Part shown: positions 50,258 to 61,955 of the stretch, piece after piece
Layout: every line of letters begins with the position of its first letter
How positions within the stretch are numbered: position 1 is the stretch's first letter
Notes under the pieces: generated by a model
The model's database searches: none
What the model was told of the DNA's origin: nothing
What the model saw: the letters and a program-made list of their open reading frames with translations, nothing else
Made by a program: the position numbers and the translations under genes
Assembly (NCBI GenBank): GCA_022803075.1
Contig: JAFFTF010000001.1
Location: 283,059 to 347,058, forward strand
Direction: 5' to 3'
Source: Micrococcales bacterium 31B
Lineage (GTDB): Bacteria > Actinomycetota > Actinomycetes > Actinomycetales > Dermabacteraceae
DNA length: 64,000 nt

Positions 50258-50426
50258 GCCCGCAGCGCGGCGCTCGCGACTCGCGAGAGACAACATTGAG
50301 CGGCCCGAGTGGCCCGCCGAACTGACCATGGCTTACGGCGCTTCGTGCGTGAGATGAGCGGGCGATCAGTTCATCGGGTTGTTCTGCCTGCTCTGACACG
50401 GACAATCCATCTATTACGGAGACGTA

Positions 50427-50801
50427 GTGCCTACTATTCAGCAGTTGGTGCGCAAGGGCCGTGCAGACAAGGCTTCCAAGACGAAGACCCCTGCGCTTAA
50501 GGGTAGCCCTCAGCGCCGCGGCGTTTGCACCCGCGTGTACACCACCACCCCCAAGAAGCCGAACTCGGCCCTTCGCAAGATCGCACGTGTGCGTCTGTCG
50601 AGCGGCATCGAAGTTACCGCGTACATTCCCGGCGTCGGCCACAACCTTCAGGAACACTCCATCGTGCTCGTGCGCGGCGGCCGTGTGAAGGACCTCCCCG
50701 GCGTTCGCTACAAGATCATTCGTGGCTCGCTTGACACGCAGGGCGTGAAGAACCGCAAGCAGGCTCGCAGCCGTTACGGTGCCAAGAAGGAGAAGAGCTA
50801 A
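50427..50801 (+). CDS. rpsL: 30S ribosomal protein S12
   Basis: Decoding-site protein, 124 residues. [30 protein letters not shown] and [19 protein letters not shown] are canonical. K43 and K88, the classic streptomycin-resistance positions, are wild type. The start is GTG with TACGGAG upstream. The stop overlaps the rpsG start as TAATG. Confidence 0.98.
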   Translation: MPTIQQLVRKGRADKASKTKTPALKGSPQRRGVCTRVYTTTPKKPNSALRKIARVRLSSGIEVTAYIPGVGHNLQEHSIVLVRGGRVKDLPGVRYKIIRGSLDTQGVKNRKQARSRYGAKKEKS

Positions 50802-51271
50802 TGCCTCGTAAGGGTCCCGCACCCAAGCGTCCCCTCGTGGTCGATCCCGTTTACGGTTCGCCCCTGGTTACGCAGTTGATCAACAAGATCCTGCTGGACG
50901 GCAAGAAGTCCATCGCTGAGTCGATCGTTTACGGCGCCCTCGAGGGTGTTCGTGCCAAGAATGGCGCCGACCCGGTGGTGACGCTGAAGAAGGCCATCGA
51001 CAACGTGAAGCCCGCCCTCGAGGTGCGTTCGCGCCGCGTCGGTGGTGCGACCTACCAGGTCCCCATTGAGGTGCGCGCCGGTCGCTCGACCACGCTCGCG
51101 CTGCGCTGGCTGGTTGGTTACTCGCGTGCTCGCCGTGAGCACACGATGACCGAGCGCCTGATGAACGAGATTCTCGATGCCTCGAACGGCCTGGGTGCCG
51201 CAGTGAAGCGTCGCGAAGATACGCACAAGATGGCCGAGTCGAACCGCGCCTTCGCTCACTACCGCTGGTAA
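50801..51271 (+). CDS. rpsG: 30S ribosomal protein S7
   Basis: Head-domain assembly protein, 156 residues, with [40 protein letters not shown] and the C-terminal [19 protein letters not shown]-like end (here [19 protein letters not shown]). It is coupled to rpsL by a one-base TAATG overlap. fusA follows 93 bp later after a stable hairpin. Confidence 0.98.
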   Translation: MPRKGPAPKRPLVVDPVYGSPLVTQLINKILLDGKKSIAESIVYGALEGVRAKNGADPVVTLKKAIDNVKPALEVRSRRVGGATYQVPIEVRAGRSTTLALRWLVGYSRARREHTMTERLMNEILDASNGLGAAVKRREDTHKMAESNRAFAHYRW

Positions 51272-51299
51272 TTCAGCGTTAGTGCTTTTACCGTGGAGA

Positions 51300-51321
51300 T
51301 GCGATGCGTTCACGCATCGCA
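51300..51321 (+). other. Hairpin between rpsG and fusA
   Basis: A perfect 9-bp stem TGCGATGCG / CGCATCGCA with loop TTCA. No T-run follows, so it is more likely an mRNA processing or stability element, or a partial attenuator, than a terminator. Confidence 0.45.
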
Positions 51322-51364
51322 CCACCCGCATTGCACTTAAACCACAAAGAAAGGCTGTGGCCTC

Positions 51365-53470
<2,106 letters not shown>

Positions 53471-53593
53471 CGCCATCGGGTACCCCCGTAATTAAGTTCA
53501 TAACAGTAGAAGCCAAGAACTGCCATTCACATACCGCCATAAACGGTAGTATTGGCATGTTTGGTAAATACCCAGGCCCCCAGGAGGACCACA

Positions 53594-54784
<1,191 letters not shown>

Positions 54785-54808
54785 CTGGTGCCTTAGCGCA
54801 AAACTTCG

Positions 54809-54840
54809 AAGGACCCCCGCACGAGAGTGCGGGGGTCCTT
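54809..54840 (+). terminator. Terminator after tuf
   Basis: A perfect 14-bp stem (54809-54822 with 54827-54840, core GGACCCCCGCAC), loop GAGA, with TT running into the tandem repeat. It ends the rpsL-rpsG-fusA-tuf group. Confidence 0.9.
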
Positions 54841-54906
54841 TGTCGTCTCGGGGCATTTGTCGTCTCGGGGAATTTGTCGTTTCTGGGCATTTGTCGTCTC
54901 TGGTCC
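54839..54906. repeat. 17-bp tandem repeat, four copies
   Basis: Four contiguous 17-bp units beginning TTTGTCGTCTCGGGGCA at 54839, 54856, 54873 and 54890, with one to five mismatches. A degenerate fifth copy may follow near 54908. It sits immediately after the tuf terminator in non-coding DNA. Confidence 0.8.
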
Positions 54907-55078
54907 CTTTCGGTCCCTCGGGGCATTCTCGGGCGCGCGGGTGGCTGGGAATCGCGTCGGGCCTGAGCGTGCCGCCGGCTGCCCCCGCGACCGGTCGCGT
55001 AGGCTGCACCTAAGCCTGTCCGTACGGGTTTCGGTGCGCCGGAGGGGTGCGGGCTGCCTCTCGCAACTGGAAGTCCGT

Positions 55079-55109
55079 TTGACCATTTCTGACACATAGA
55101 GGCTAAAGA
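55079..55109 (+). promoter_or_regulatory. Candidate promoter of the sugar ABC operon
   Basis: TTGACC (55079-55084) with a 19-bp spacer to TAAAGA (55104-55109). The expected start near 55117 falls inside the first palindrome of the tandem operator. Confidence 0.35.
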
Positions 55110-55147
55110 TGCTCACCTTTGAGCATTTGATGCTAGATTTTAAGCAC
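55109..55147. promoter_or_regulatory. Tandem palindromic operators upstream of the sugar-binding protein gene
   Basis: ATGCT-N8-AGCAT at 55109-55126 (arms extend to ATGCTCA/TGAGCAT) and ATGCT-N8-AGCAC at 55130-55147. The two 18-bp sites are 21 bp apart, about two helical turns, so bound repressors would face the same side of the DNA. They lie 88-126 bp before the start codon. Confidence 0.55.
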
Positions 55148-55234
55148 TGAACCTCGGTGGCCACCGGCCCCCGGCTTCGGGCGATCAAACTTCAGCGCGT
55201 GCAGAAAAGCGTCGAGAACCAATGGAGGTTTGCA

Positions 55235-56686
55235 ATGAATAAGGATTTTGAAGAGGCCGTATCTCGCCTCTCCCGCAGGTCGATGCTGCGCGGTGGTGCG
55301 TTTGCGCTGGGAGCAGCCTTCACGGCGCCCATCTTGGCGTCGTGCGCGACGTCGGGTGGCTCGGGCGGAGGGGCCTCCTCGGGCCCCATCTCGGCCGGCG
55401 GCACCGTCGCCACCACCTCGACGTCCGGTGCACCCGCACTCGACCCCAAGAATCCGTTCGGTATCGAATCGGGTTCCACCTCGGAGATCGTCATCTTCAA
55501 CGGTGGCTTCGGCGACCAGTACGGCAAGGACGCCGCTGGCTTCGTGGAGGCCCTGGGCTCCGGCGTCAAGTACACCGTGACCTCAACCGTTGACATCCAA
55601 CCGCAGTTGCAGCCCCGAATCCTGGCCGGCGATCCGCCGGACTGCTTCGACAACTCCGGCGCCCAAAACATCCCCATGAAGACGCTCATCGACGCGGGAG
55701 CCCTCGAGCCCCTCGATGACATCCTGACGGCTCCGGCCATGGGCTTTGACGGCATGACCGTCAGCGAGACCCTGATCGACCCGCAGTTACTCTCGGTTGG
55801 CCTGTACAACAACAAGATGTACGCGATGAACTTCGTGCTCTCGGTCTATGGCGTCTACTACTCGAAGAAGATGTTTGACGACAACGGCTGGACCGCCCCG
55901 AAGACGTGGGACGAGATGATCGCCCTCGCCCCCAAGGCCAAGGAAAAGAACATCTACATGTTCAGCTTTGGCGGCCAAAACGCCTCGACGTACTTCGCCG
56001 AAATGTGTATCACGATGGCCACCAAGACGGCGGGCAAGGAGGTCCTGGAAGGGCTTGAGGCGCTCAACCCTGACGCGTGGAGCCACCCCGCGCTGCAGCA
56101 GGCGTTCGGCTACCTCGACCAACTCATCAAGGGCGGGTACATTCACCCGGGCGACACGGGCATCAAGCACACCGAGGCGCAGGCCGAGTGGGTCAAGGGC
56201 GAGTCCGTCTTCTACCCCTCGGGTTCGTGGATCGCCAACGAAATGCGCGACGTCACGCCCGCCGACTACGCCATGGTGGGCATGCCCGTGCCTGCCATGA
56301 CGACGAGCGACGCGATGCCCTACGAGGCGCTGCACGCGGGCGCGGGAGAGCCCTATGTCGTGCCCGCCAAGGGTAAGAACGTCGCCGCCGGCAAGGAGTT
56401 CATCCGGGCCTTGCTCAGCAAGGAGGGCGCGGCCAACTTCGTCAAGCTGACCGACAATCCCACGATCGTGAAGGTCGAACTGCCCGCCGATGCGAGTGAG
56501 TTCGCCAAGGGTGTCAGCGCCATGGCGGCCGCCGCCGGTGCCAACACGTTCAACTGGCAGTACTCGCAGCTGAACGGTCTGAATAAAGACGAGATCGGCG
56601 CGTGGACCCCGTTCCTTGCGGGGCAGTCCGACGTCGCCACGTTGACCAAGCAGCTGCAAGACATCATGAACAAAGCGAAGGGCTAG
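55235..56686 (+). CDS. NgcE-like carbohydrate ABC transporter substrate-binding lipoprotein
   Basis: A family 1 extracellular solute-binding protein of 483 residues. The N-terminus has a twin-arginine motif (LSRRSMLRGG) and a hydrophobic stretch ending in the lipobox LASC, implying Tat export and lipid anchoring. The mature part (GGFGDQYGKDAAGFVEALG, AGDPPDCFDNSGAQ, AQAEWVKGESVFYPSGSWIA) resembles NgcE, the N-acetylglucosamine/diacetylchitobiose-binding protein of Streptomyces, so amino-sugar uptake is the best guess. GGAGG precedes the ATG. Two permease genes follow; no ATPase gene is linked, as is common when a shared MsiK-type ATPase is used. Confidence 0.88.
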   Translation: MNKDFEEAVSRLSRRSMLRGGAFALGAAFTAPILASCATSGGSGGGASSGPISAGGTVATTSTSGAPALDPKNPFGIESGSTSEIVIFNGGFGDQYGKDAAGFVEALGSGVKYTVTSTVDIQPQLQPRILAGDPPDCFDNSGAQNIPMKTLIDAGALEPLDDILTAPAMGFDGMTVSETLIDPQLLSVGLYNNKMYAMNFVLSVYGVYYSKKMFDDNGWTAPKTWDEMIALAPKAKEKNIYMFSFGGQNASTYFAEMCITMATKTAGKEVLEGLEALNPDAWSHPALQQAFGYLDQLIKGGYIHPGDTGIKHTEAQAEWVKGESVFYPSGSWIANEMRDVTPADYAMVGMPVPAMTTSDAMPYEALHAGAGEPYVVPAKGKNVAAGKEFIRALLSKEGAANFVKLTDNPTIVKVELPADASEFAKGVSAMAAAAGANTFNWQYSQLNGLNKDEIGAWTPFLAGQSDVATLTKQLQDIMNKAKG

Positions 56687-56703
56687 TTCATACGACTCCC
56701 GGT

Positions 56704-56730
56704 GGGGCCGGATGCGCGTCATCCGGCCCC
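56704..56730 (+). terminator. Hairpin between the binding-protein and permease genes
   Basis: An 11-bp perfect stem (GGGGCCGGATG at 56704-56714 with 56720-56730), followed by TT. It lies 18 bp after the binding-protein stop. Such hairpins often lower permease expression relative to the binding protein. Confidence 0.65.
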
Positions 56731-56857
56731 TTCTGGTGAGGTGGCGAACAAGCCAACGGCGGGTGCGGGCGTCCGAAAAAATGCAGGCGGACGCCTTGCG
56801 GGCACAGATTCAGGGACGCAGCCCCGGGCGCGTCGAAACGATCGATTCAGGTGAACA

Positions 56858-57826
56858 ATGACATCCACAGTGACCAAGGGCCGGGGGAGCACGACAGACG
56901 CGCCCACGCAACGCATCAAGCAATGGACCGCCGAGCGCATCACCTTCGTGAGCCTCAGCGTTGGAGTGCCGTCCGTGCTGTTCCTCGTGCTGGTGGCCTG
57001 GCCACTGGTGCAGTCGGTGCAACTTTCCTTCACCGATTGGAACGGTTACACGACCGGCTTCAATTGGGTCGGGTTTGTCAATTACACAGATCTCTTCGCC
57101 GATTCGCAGTTTCGGCAGGCCCTCTTAAACAACGTCCTGCTGCTGATCGTGCTGCCGATCTTCACCATCGCCGTGAGCTTGACGCTCGCCATCCTGATCA
57201 CGATCGGCGGCCCCACCACGGGAAACGTGCGCGGCATCAAGGGCGCCGGCTTCTACCGGGTCGTATCGTTCTTCCCCTACGTGATCCCCGCGGTCGTCAT
57301 CGGTGTGCTGTTCCAGCAGATCTTCAAGGCCAACAACGGCTTGCTCAACGGCATCCTCAGCCTGTCCGGCATCAAGGTGACCTTCGACTGGCTGGGCGAG
57401 GCCAACACCGTGCTCTGGACGGTCGCCTTCGCGATGGCGTGGTCGGTGATCGGCTTCTACATGGTGCTCTTCATCGCGGCCATTAAGGCGATTCCCGCGG
57501 AAATTCTCGAAGCGCTCCGCATCGACGGTGCGGGTCGCTGGACCACGGCCCTGCAGATCTTGCCGCTGATCCGCGACAACGTTAAGACCGCTTACGTCTA
57601 CATCGGGTTCATGGCCCTCGACGCGTTCACCATCGTGGCCACCCTGACACCGAGCGGCGGCATCAATAACCGCTCCGAAGTGGTCGCGCACTACCTGCTG
57701 TTTCAGTACTCGCAGAAGGCCGAGGTGGGTTACGCGAGCGCCATGGGTGTCGTGCTCGCCGCCGTCACCATGCTGTTCGCCCTGATCACGCTGTCGCGCG
57801 GTAACAAAGACAAGGTGGAAATGTGA
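56858..57826 (+). CDS. NgcF-like sugar ABC transporter permease
   Basis: A 322-residue inner-membrane permease of the MalF type with about six helices (VPSVLFLVLVAWPLVQSVQL at the start, FFPYVIPAVVIGVLFQQIF, FAMAWSVIGFYMVLFIAAIK). The cytoplasmic EAA loop reads EILEALRIDGAGRWTTALQI and would contact the ATPase. AGGTGAAC precedes the ATG. The stop overlaps the next permease start as GTGA. Confidence 0.93.
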   Translation: MTSTVTKGRGSTTDAPTQRIKQWTAERITFVSLSVGVPSVLFLVLVAWPLVQSVQLSFTDWNGYTTGFNWVGFVNYTDLFADSQFRQALLNNVLLLIVLPIFTIAVSLTLAILITIGGPTTGNVRGIKGAGFYRVVSFFPYVIPAVVIGVLFQQIFKANNGLLNGILSLSGIKVTFDWLGEANTVLWTVAFAMAWSVIGFYMVLFIAAIKAIPAEILEALRIDGAGRWTTALQILPLIRDNVKTAYVYIGFMALDAFTIVATLTPSGGINNRSEVVAHYLLFQYSQKAEVGYASAMGVVLAAVTMLFALITLSRGNKDKVEM

Positions 57827-58728
57827 GCATCGATATCTCTACCCCCGCCACGGGCCAGGCGCCGTTCGCCGCACCCGCACCGCGCCGCCCCTCCCTGACC
57901 GGCTCCGACAAAGCCATCGGCACGATCACCCACGTCCTCCTCATCGTGTGGGCCCTGATCGTCGTGGTCCCCATGCTGTGGACCCTGTACTCCTCGTTCA
58001 AGACGTCCCAGGAGATCGTGCTCTCCCCGTGGGGAGTGCCGGAGAGCCTGCGGTTCGATAACTATTCCCGCGCCTGGACCACGGCAAAGATCGGCGATTT
58101 CTTCTTTAATACTGTGCTCGTGGTCGGCCTCGCGCTGATCATCAACATGGTGCTGGGTTCGATGTGCGCCTATGTGCTGGCGCGCTACAAGTTCGCGGGC
58201 CGACGCGTCATCTACTACGTATTTATTGCAGGACTCACGTTCCCGATCTTCCTCGCCGTGATTCCCCTCTTCTTCACGCTGAAGGGCATCGGACTGCAGG
58301 GCAGTTACGCGGGTCTGATCCTCACCTACGTGGCCTTCGCACTGCCATTCACCGTGTTCTTCTTGTACTCATTCTTCCTGACCCTTCCCCAGGAGATTCA
58401 GGAGGCCGCTGCCATCGACGGCGCAGGCGATTTCAAGACATTCTTCCTCATCATGCTGCCCATGGCGAAGAACGGCATCGTCTCGGTGACGATCTTCAAC
58501 TTCCTGGGCCTGTGGAACCAGTACCTCCTGCCGCTCGTGTTGAACACCGACAGCAGCAAGTACGTGCTCAGCCAGGGCGTCGCCAGCATGGCCGCCCAGC
58601 AGGGCTATTCCACCGACTGGGGCGGGCTGTTCGCGGCAATCATCATCACGATCGTGCCCGTGCTCGTGTTCTACCTGGTATTCCAGCGCCAGCTGCAGGG
58701 AGGCGTCTCCCAGGGCACGATGAAGTAG
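57823..58728 (+). CDS. NgcG-like sugar ABC transporter permease
   Basis: A 301-residue MalG-type permease with about six helices (LIVWALIVVVPMLWTLYSSF, VYVFIAGLTFPIFLAVIPLF-like, LILTYVAFALPFTVFFLYSF). Its EAA loop is EIQEAAAIDGAGDFKTFFLI. The GTG start overlaps the previous stop by four bases, so the two permeases are co-translated and probably form a heterodimer. A terminator shared with the convergent ppa gene follows. Confidence 0.93.
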   Translation: MSIDISTPATGQAPFAAPAPRRPSLTGSDKAIGTITHVLLIVWALIVVVPMLWTLYSSFKTSQEIVLSPWGVPESLRFDNYSRAWTTAKIGDFFFNTVLVVGLALIINMVLGSMCAYVLARYKFAGRRVIYYVFIAGLTFPIFLAVIPLFFTLKGIGLQGSYAGLILTYVAFALPFTVFFLYSFFLTLPQEIQEAAAIDGAGDFKTFFLIMLPMAKNGIVSVTIFNFLGLWNQYLLPLVLNTDSSKYVLSQGVASMAAQQGYSTDWGGLFAAIIITIVPVLVFYLVFQRQLQGGVSQGTMK

Positions 58729-58765
58729 CCCGCGGGCCACGCGGCGTCCGGCATCAAGCAACGCG

Positions 58766-58795
58766 AAGGGCGGTCCTCCGAGGAGGACCGCCCTT
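58766..58795. terminator. Bidirectional terminator between the ABC operon and ppa
   Basis: A 14-bp perfect stem AAGGGCGGTCCTCC (58766-58779) with its complement at 58782-58795. A/T ends on both sides suit termination in either direction. Confidence 0.8.
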
Positions 58796-58821
58796 GTGCA
58801 CATCACGTGGAATCGATGGGC

Positions 58822-59355
58822 CTACTTCTCGCCCTCGCTGTCGAAGAATGTCTTCGTAAACTCGTTCTCGTAGCCGGTGCCCTTGGCACGCTCAAAGGAG
58901 CGGCGGATCTCCGCCTCCGCGGATTCGCGACCCTCCCAGTGCGCTCCCTCGACGCTCTTGCCGGGCTCGAGGTCCTTGTACACCTCGAAGAAGTGCTGGA
59001 TCTCGAGGCGGTGGAACTCCGAGATGTCATTCAGTTCTTGACGCCGACGCTGGCGGTGGTCCTTCACGGGAACGCCGACGATCTTGTCGTCGCCTCCGGC
59101 TTCGTCGCGCATGCGGAACATGCCGAGTGGGCGCACGGTAATCATGCAACCGGGGAACGTGGGCTCCTCTAGCAGCACGAGGCAATCGAGCGGATCGCCG
59201 TCCTCGCCCAACGTGCCCTCGATGTATCCGTAATCGTCGGGGTAGCGAGTCGACGTGAACAACATGCGGTCAAGGTAGATGCGGTTCGAATCGTGATCGA
59301 CCTCGTATTTGTTGCGTTGACCCTTGGGGATTTCAATGAGTACGTCGAATTCCAC
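58822..59355 (-). CDS. ppa: Inorganic pyrophosphatase (family I)
   Basis: Hydrolyses pyrophosphate to drive biosynthesis. The 177-residue protein has EIPKGQRNKYEVDHDSNRI, TRYPDDYGYIEGTLGEDGDP and the metal-binding signature DGDPLDCLVL. The C-terminus after residue 150 is slightly longer than the minimal family. The GTG start has GGAG nine bases upstream. It diverges from dacB, as in many actinobacteria. Confidence 0.97.
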   Translation of the reverse strand: MEFDVLIEIPKGQRNKYEVDHDSNRIYLDRMLFTSTRYPDDYGYIEGTLGEDGDPLDCLVLLEEPTFPGCMITVRPLGMFRMRDEAGGDDKIVGVPVKDHRQRRRQELNDISEFHRLEIQHFFEVYKDLEPGKSVEGAHWEGRESAEAEIRRSFERAKGTGYENEFTKTFFDSEGEK

Positions 59356-59481
59356 TGGTGTGCTCCATCGCTCGGGGACGCGGGGGATTCCGCTGCCACA
59401 CAGTTTCTCGCACTCGCTGGGGCCGCGGCGCGAGGATGCCCAAATCTGCTGTGTGAGATTCGGCTCCAGGCCGGATTCGTC

Positions 59482-59487
59482 TACCGT
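59482..59487 (+). promoter_or_regulatory. -10 box of leaderless dacB promoter
   Basis: TACCGT followed by six bases and the dacB GTG at 59494. It lies in the 138-bp divergent gap to ppa. Confidence 0.5.
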
Positions 59488-59493
59488 AGAAGT

Positions 59494-60978
59494 GTGAGTA
59501 CACCGCCCGCCGCAGCCCCCCCACCGCGCGAGCCGGCGGCAGCCACCCGCTCGCGCCTGGCCACTCTCGGCGCGTCACTCCTGGTGCTGGTGCTGGTCGC
59601 GGGCTACCTCGTCGCCGACGCCTACGACAAGGTGCCGGGTTTTCTCACCCTGACCCCCCGCTACACGAGCCTCACCGCGTATCCCAGTCAGGCACTCGCC
59701 CAGACTCCAGCAGTAGCGAGCCCCGTGGGGCTCGCGACCTTCGCCGCCGACGTCCCCCTGCCCACCCAGGCTGGCATCGAGGCCGCTCTCGCCGGCCCCC
59801 TCGCGCAGCCAATTTTGGGTGGCACCGTGGCGGTGAGCGTCTACGACGCTCTGACCGGACGCCAGGTCTATAGCCGGGCAGGTTCCGTACCGGTGGCCCC
59901 GGCGTCCGCCACCAAACTCCTCACCGCCACCGCCGCACTGCACACGCTCGGGCCCGACACGAGACTCGTGACGGACACCCTGCTCTCGGGTGACCAGGTG
60001 TGGTTGCGAGCCGGTGGCGACGTCACGCTCGACTTGATCTCCGCGACACCCAACTCGCCGCTCACCCACGCGACACTCGCCGACCTCGCCTCCCAGACGG
60101 CCGTGGCCCTGCGCGCCGCGGGAAAGACCAGCGTCTCGGTTGCACTCGACGACACTCTTTTCAGCGGACCCACCCAGTTGCCCACGTGGGAGCCGTCGTT
60201 TTTCGAGACGGGCATCGTAGCCCCGGTCACCCCCATCGCCGTCAACATCGGTCGCCTGCAGCCCATCGAATACAGCCCGCGCGAGGCCGACCCCGCACTC
60301 GCGGCGGGCGATGCCTTCGTGGCGGCGCTCGTCGCCCAGGGCATTACTGTCGGCGGCTCGGTCACTCGTGCGGCCACGCCCCAGGGAGCGCTGCCCCTCG
60401 CGGCCGTGCAGTCGGCACCGATCGTTGACCTCGTCGACTACATGTTGAAGACCAGTGACAACACGATCGCCGAAGTTCTCGCGCACCTCGTGGCCATTAA
60501 ACGTGGGCTACCGGGCGACTTTGCGAACGGCGGGCCCGCGGTCGTCGCCGCTCTCACGGAACTCGCTCCGCGACTCGGACTCACCATGACGGGCGTGAGC
60601 CTCGCCGACGGCAGCGGCCTCTCCAATCTGAACCGCATCAGCCCGGACCTGCTCTCGCAGCTCGTACTCGCTTCGTATCGTCGCGTCGCACCCGAGTCGG
60701 CAAGCATTGTCGAGGCCCTGCCGCAGGCCGCGCTGAGTGGAACCCTGTCGGGCAGGTTCCTCGCCCCCGGACCAAACGACACGGCGGGAGTGCTCCGCGC
60801 CAAGACCGGTACCTTGCGCCACATCCTCGCCCTGAGCGGATACGTGCCCGACCGCGACGGTCGGGTGCTCGTGTTCAGCATCGTAAACACGTCGCTGCCC
60901 GACAATGTGTTCCCCGAGGGGCAGGCCGCAATGGATAACATTGCCGCGGCGCTCGCAAACTGCGGGTGTGGCGGCTGA
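59494..60978 (+). CDS. dacB: D-alanyl-D-alanine carboxypeptidase/endopeptidase, PBP4 type
   Basis: A class C low-mass penicillin-binding protein of family S13 acting on peptidoglycan, 494 residues. After a short Pro/Ala-rich cytoplasmic start, residues about 27-50 form a membrane anchor (LATLGASLLVLVLVAGYLVA). The active-site motifs are S138-A-T-K141, S321-D-N323 and K437-TG. GTG at 59494 is the chosen start: no ribosome binding site, but TACCGT-N6 precedes it, as for other leaderless genes here; the open frame to 59293 overlaps ppa. The transporter gene downstream overlaps as TGATG. Confidence 0.94.
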   Translation: MSTPPAAAPPPREPAAATRSRLATLGASLLVLVLVAGYLVADAYDKVPGFLTLTPRYTSLTAYPSQALAQTPAVASPVGLATFAADVPLPTQAGIEAALAGPLAQPILGGTVAVSVYDALTGRQVYSRAGSVPVAPASATKLLTATAALHTLGPDTRLVTDTLLSGDQVWLRAGGDVTLDLISATPNSPLTHATLADLASQTAVALRAAGKTSVSVALDDTLFSGPTQLPTWEPSFFETGIVAPVTPIAVNIGRLQPIEYSPREADPALAAGDAFVAALVAQGITVGGSVTRAATPQGALPLAAVQSAPIVDLVDYMLKTSDNTIAEVLAHLVAIKRGLPGDFANGGPAVVAALTELAPRLGLTMTGVSLADGSGLSNLNRISPDLLSQLVLASYRRVAPESASIVEALPQAALSGTLSGRFLAPGPNDTAGVLRAKTGTLRHILALSGYVPDRDGRVLVFSIVNTSLPDNVFPEGQAAMDNIAAALANCGCGG

Positions 60979-61955
60979 TGCGCGGCGCACTCTCGGGTTT
61001 TGCCGTCATCGTCGTCATCATCACCGTGGGCTACGTGCTCGGGCGAACCGGCACCCTGGGGCCCTCCGCCCGCCACGTGCTGTCACGCCTGACGTTTCTC
61101 GTGGGCACACCCGCCCTTCTGTTCACGCAGGTGATGGATTCTTCGCTGGGGGACATCTTCAGCGCGGGCCTGCTGGTCACGATCGCGTCGACCGTGCTGA
61201 TGTGCGCGATCTTCCTCGTGATTGCCCTGTTCGTGCTGCGCCGCAATGTCGTCGAGGCCGTCGTGGGCGCCCTCTGTTCGAGCTATGCCAACGCGGGCAA
61301 CCTGGGCATCCCCATCGCCACCTACATGCTCGGGACGGCGGCTTTCCTCGTGCCGATTCAGCTCTTTCAAATGGTCGTCATGGCACCCGTGGCCCTCTTC
61401 GTCATGGACTTCCAGAAGCGCCGTCACAGTCACCGCGCCCAGCCCGACCCGGAGCAGGCAGCGCGGGACCGGGCGTCCACCCTCAAGCGCAGGCTGGCAC
61501 TGCTCAACCCCATCAGCGTGGCGTCGCTGCTCGCCATCGTCTTGGCTCTGCTCAGCCTGCGACCGCCGGAAGAGGTCATGGAGCCCCTGCACCTGTTGGC
61601 GCATATGACGGTGCCGTGCGCGCTCATCGCGTTCGGCATCTCGATCGCGGAACGCGGCAAGGGGGAGGCACACCCAGCGTATCGCGGAGACGTCGTGCTG
61701 ATCGTTGCGCTGAAGTCGGTGCTGCACCCCATCGTCGCCGGTCTGGCCGCGGCGTACCTCTTTCACCTGAGCGGGGCCTCCCTCATGATGGTCGTCATGA
61801 TCGCGGCGTTCCCTACTGCGCAGAACGTCTGGGTCTACGCCTCTCAGTACGCGAGCGTCGCGCCGCGCGTTCCGGGGCTGGCCCGGGACGCCGCGATGGC
61901 CACCACCGTGATGACACTGCCCGCCCTGCTGGTGGCCTCGTGGGTGATTCTGTGA
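60978..61955 (+). CDS. AEC family transporter (auxin efflux carrier type)
   Basis: A 325-residue membrane protein with about ten helices in two halves: GFAVIVVIITVGYVLGRTGT and FLVGTPALLFTQVMD first, then SYANAGNLGIPIATYMLG with the family's N-x-G-N-L-G signature, and later PTAQNVWVYASQY. Family members export organic acids or similar solutes; the substrate cannot be told. ATG 60978 overlaps the dacB stop as TGATG; GTG 60966 is an alternative start. The end overlaps the DUF2342 gene as GTGA. Such a gene is not part of the usual dacB-DUF2342-tilS order. Confidence 0.88.
   Translation: MRGALSGFAVIVVIITVGYVLGRTGTLGPSARHVLSRLTFLVGTPALLFTQVMDSSLGDIFSAGLLVTIASTVLMCAIFLVIALFVLRRNVVEAVVGALCSSYANAGNLGIPIATYMLGTAAFLVPIQLFQMVVMAPVALFVMDFQKRRHSHRAQPDPEQAARDRASTLKRRLALLNPISVASLLAIVLALLSLRPPEEVMEPLHLLAHMTVPCALIAFGISIAERGKGEAHPAYRGDVVLIVALKSVLHPIVAGLAAAYLFHLSGASLMMVVMIAAFPTAQNVWVYASQYASVAPRVPGLARDAAMATTVMTLPALLVASWVIL

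Noticed and set aside
54839-54906. Could the 17-bp repeats be a CRISPR array?
   Set aside because: Units are contiguous with no spacers, repeats are too short, and there are no cas genes nearby.
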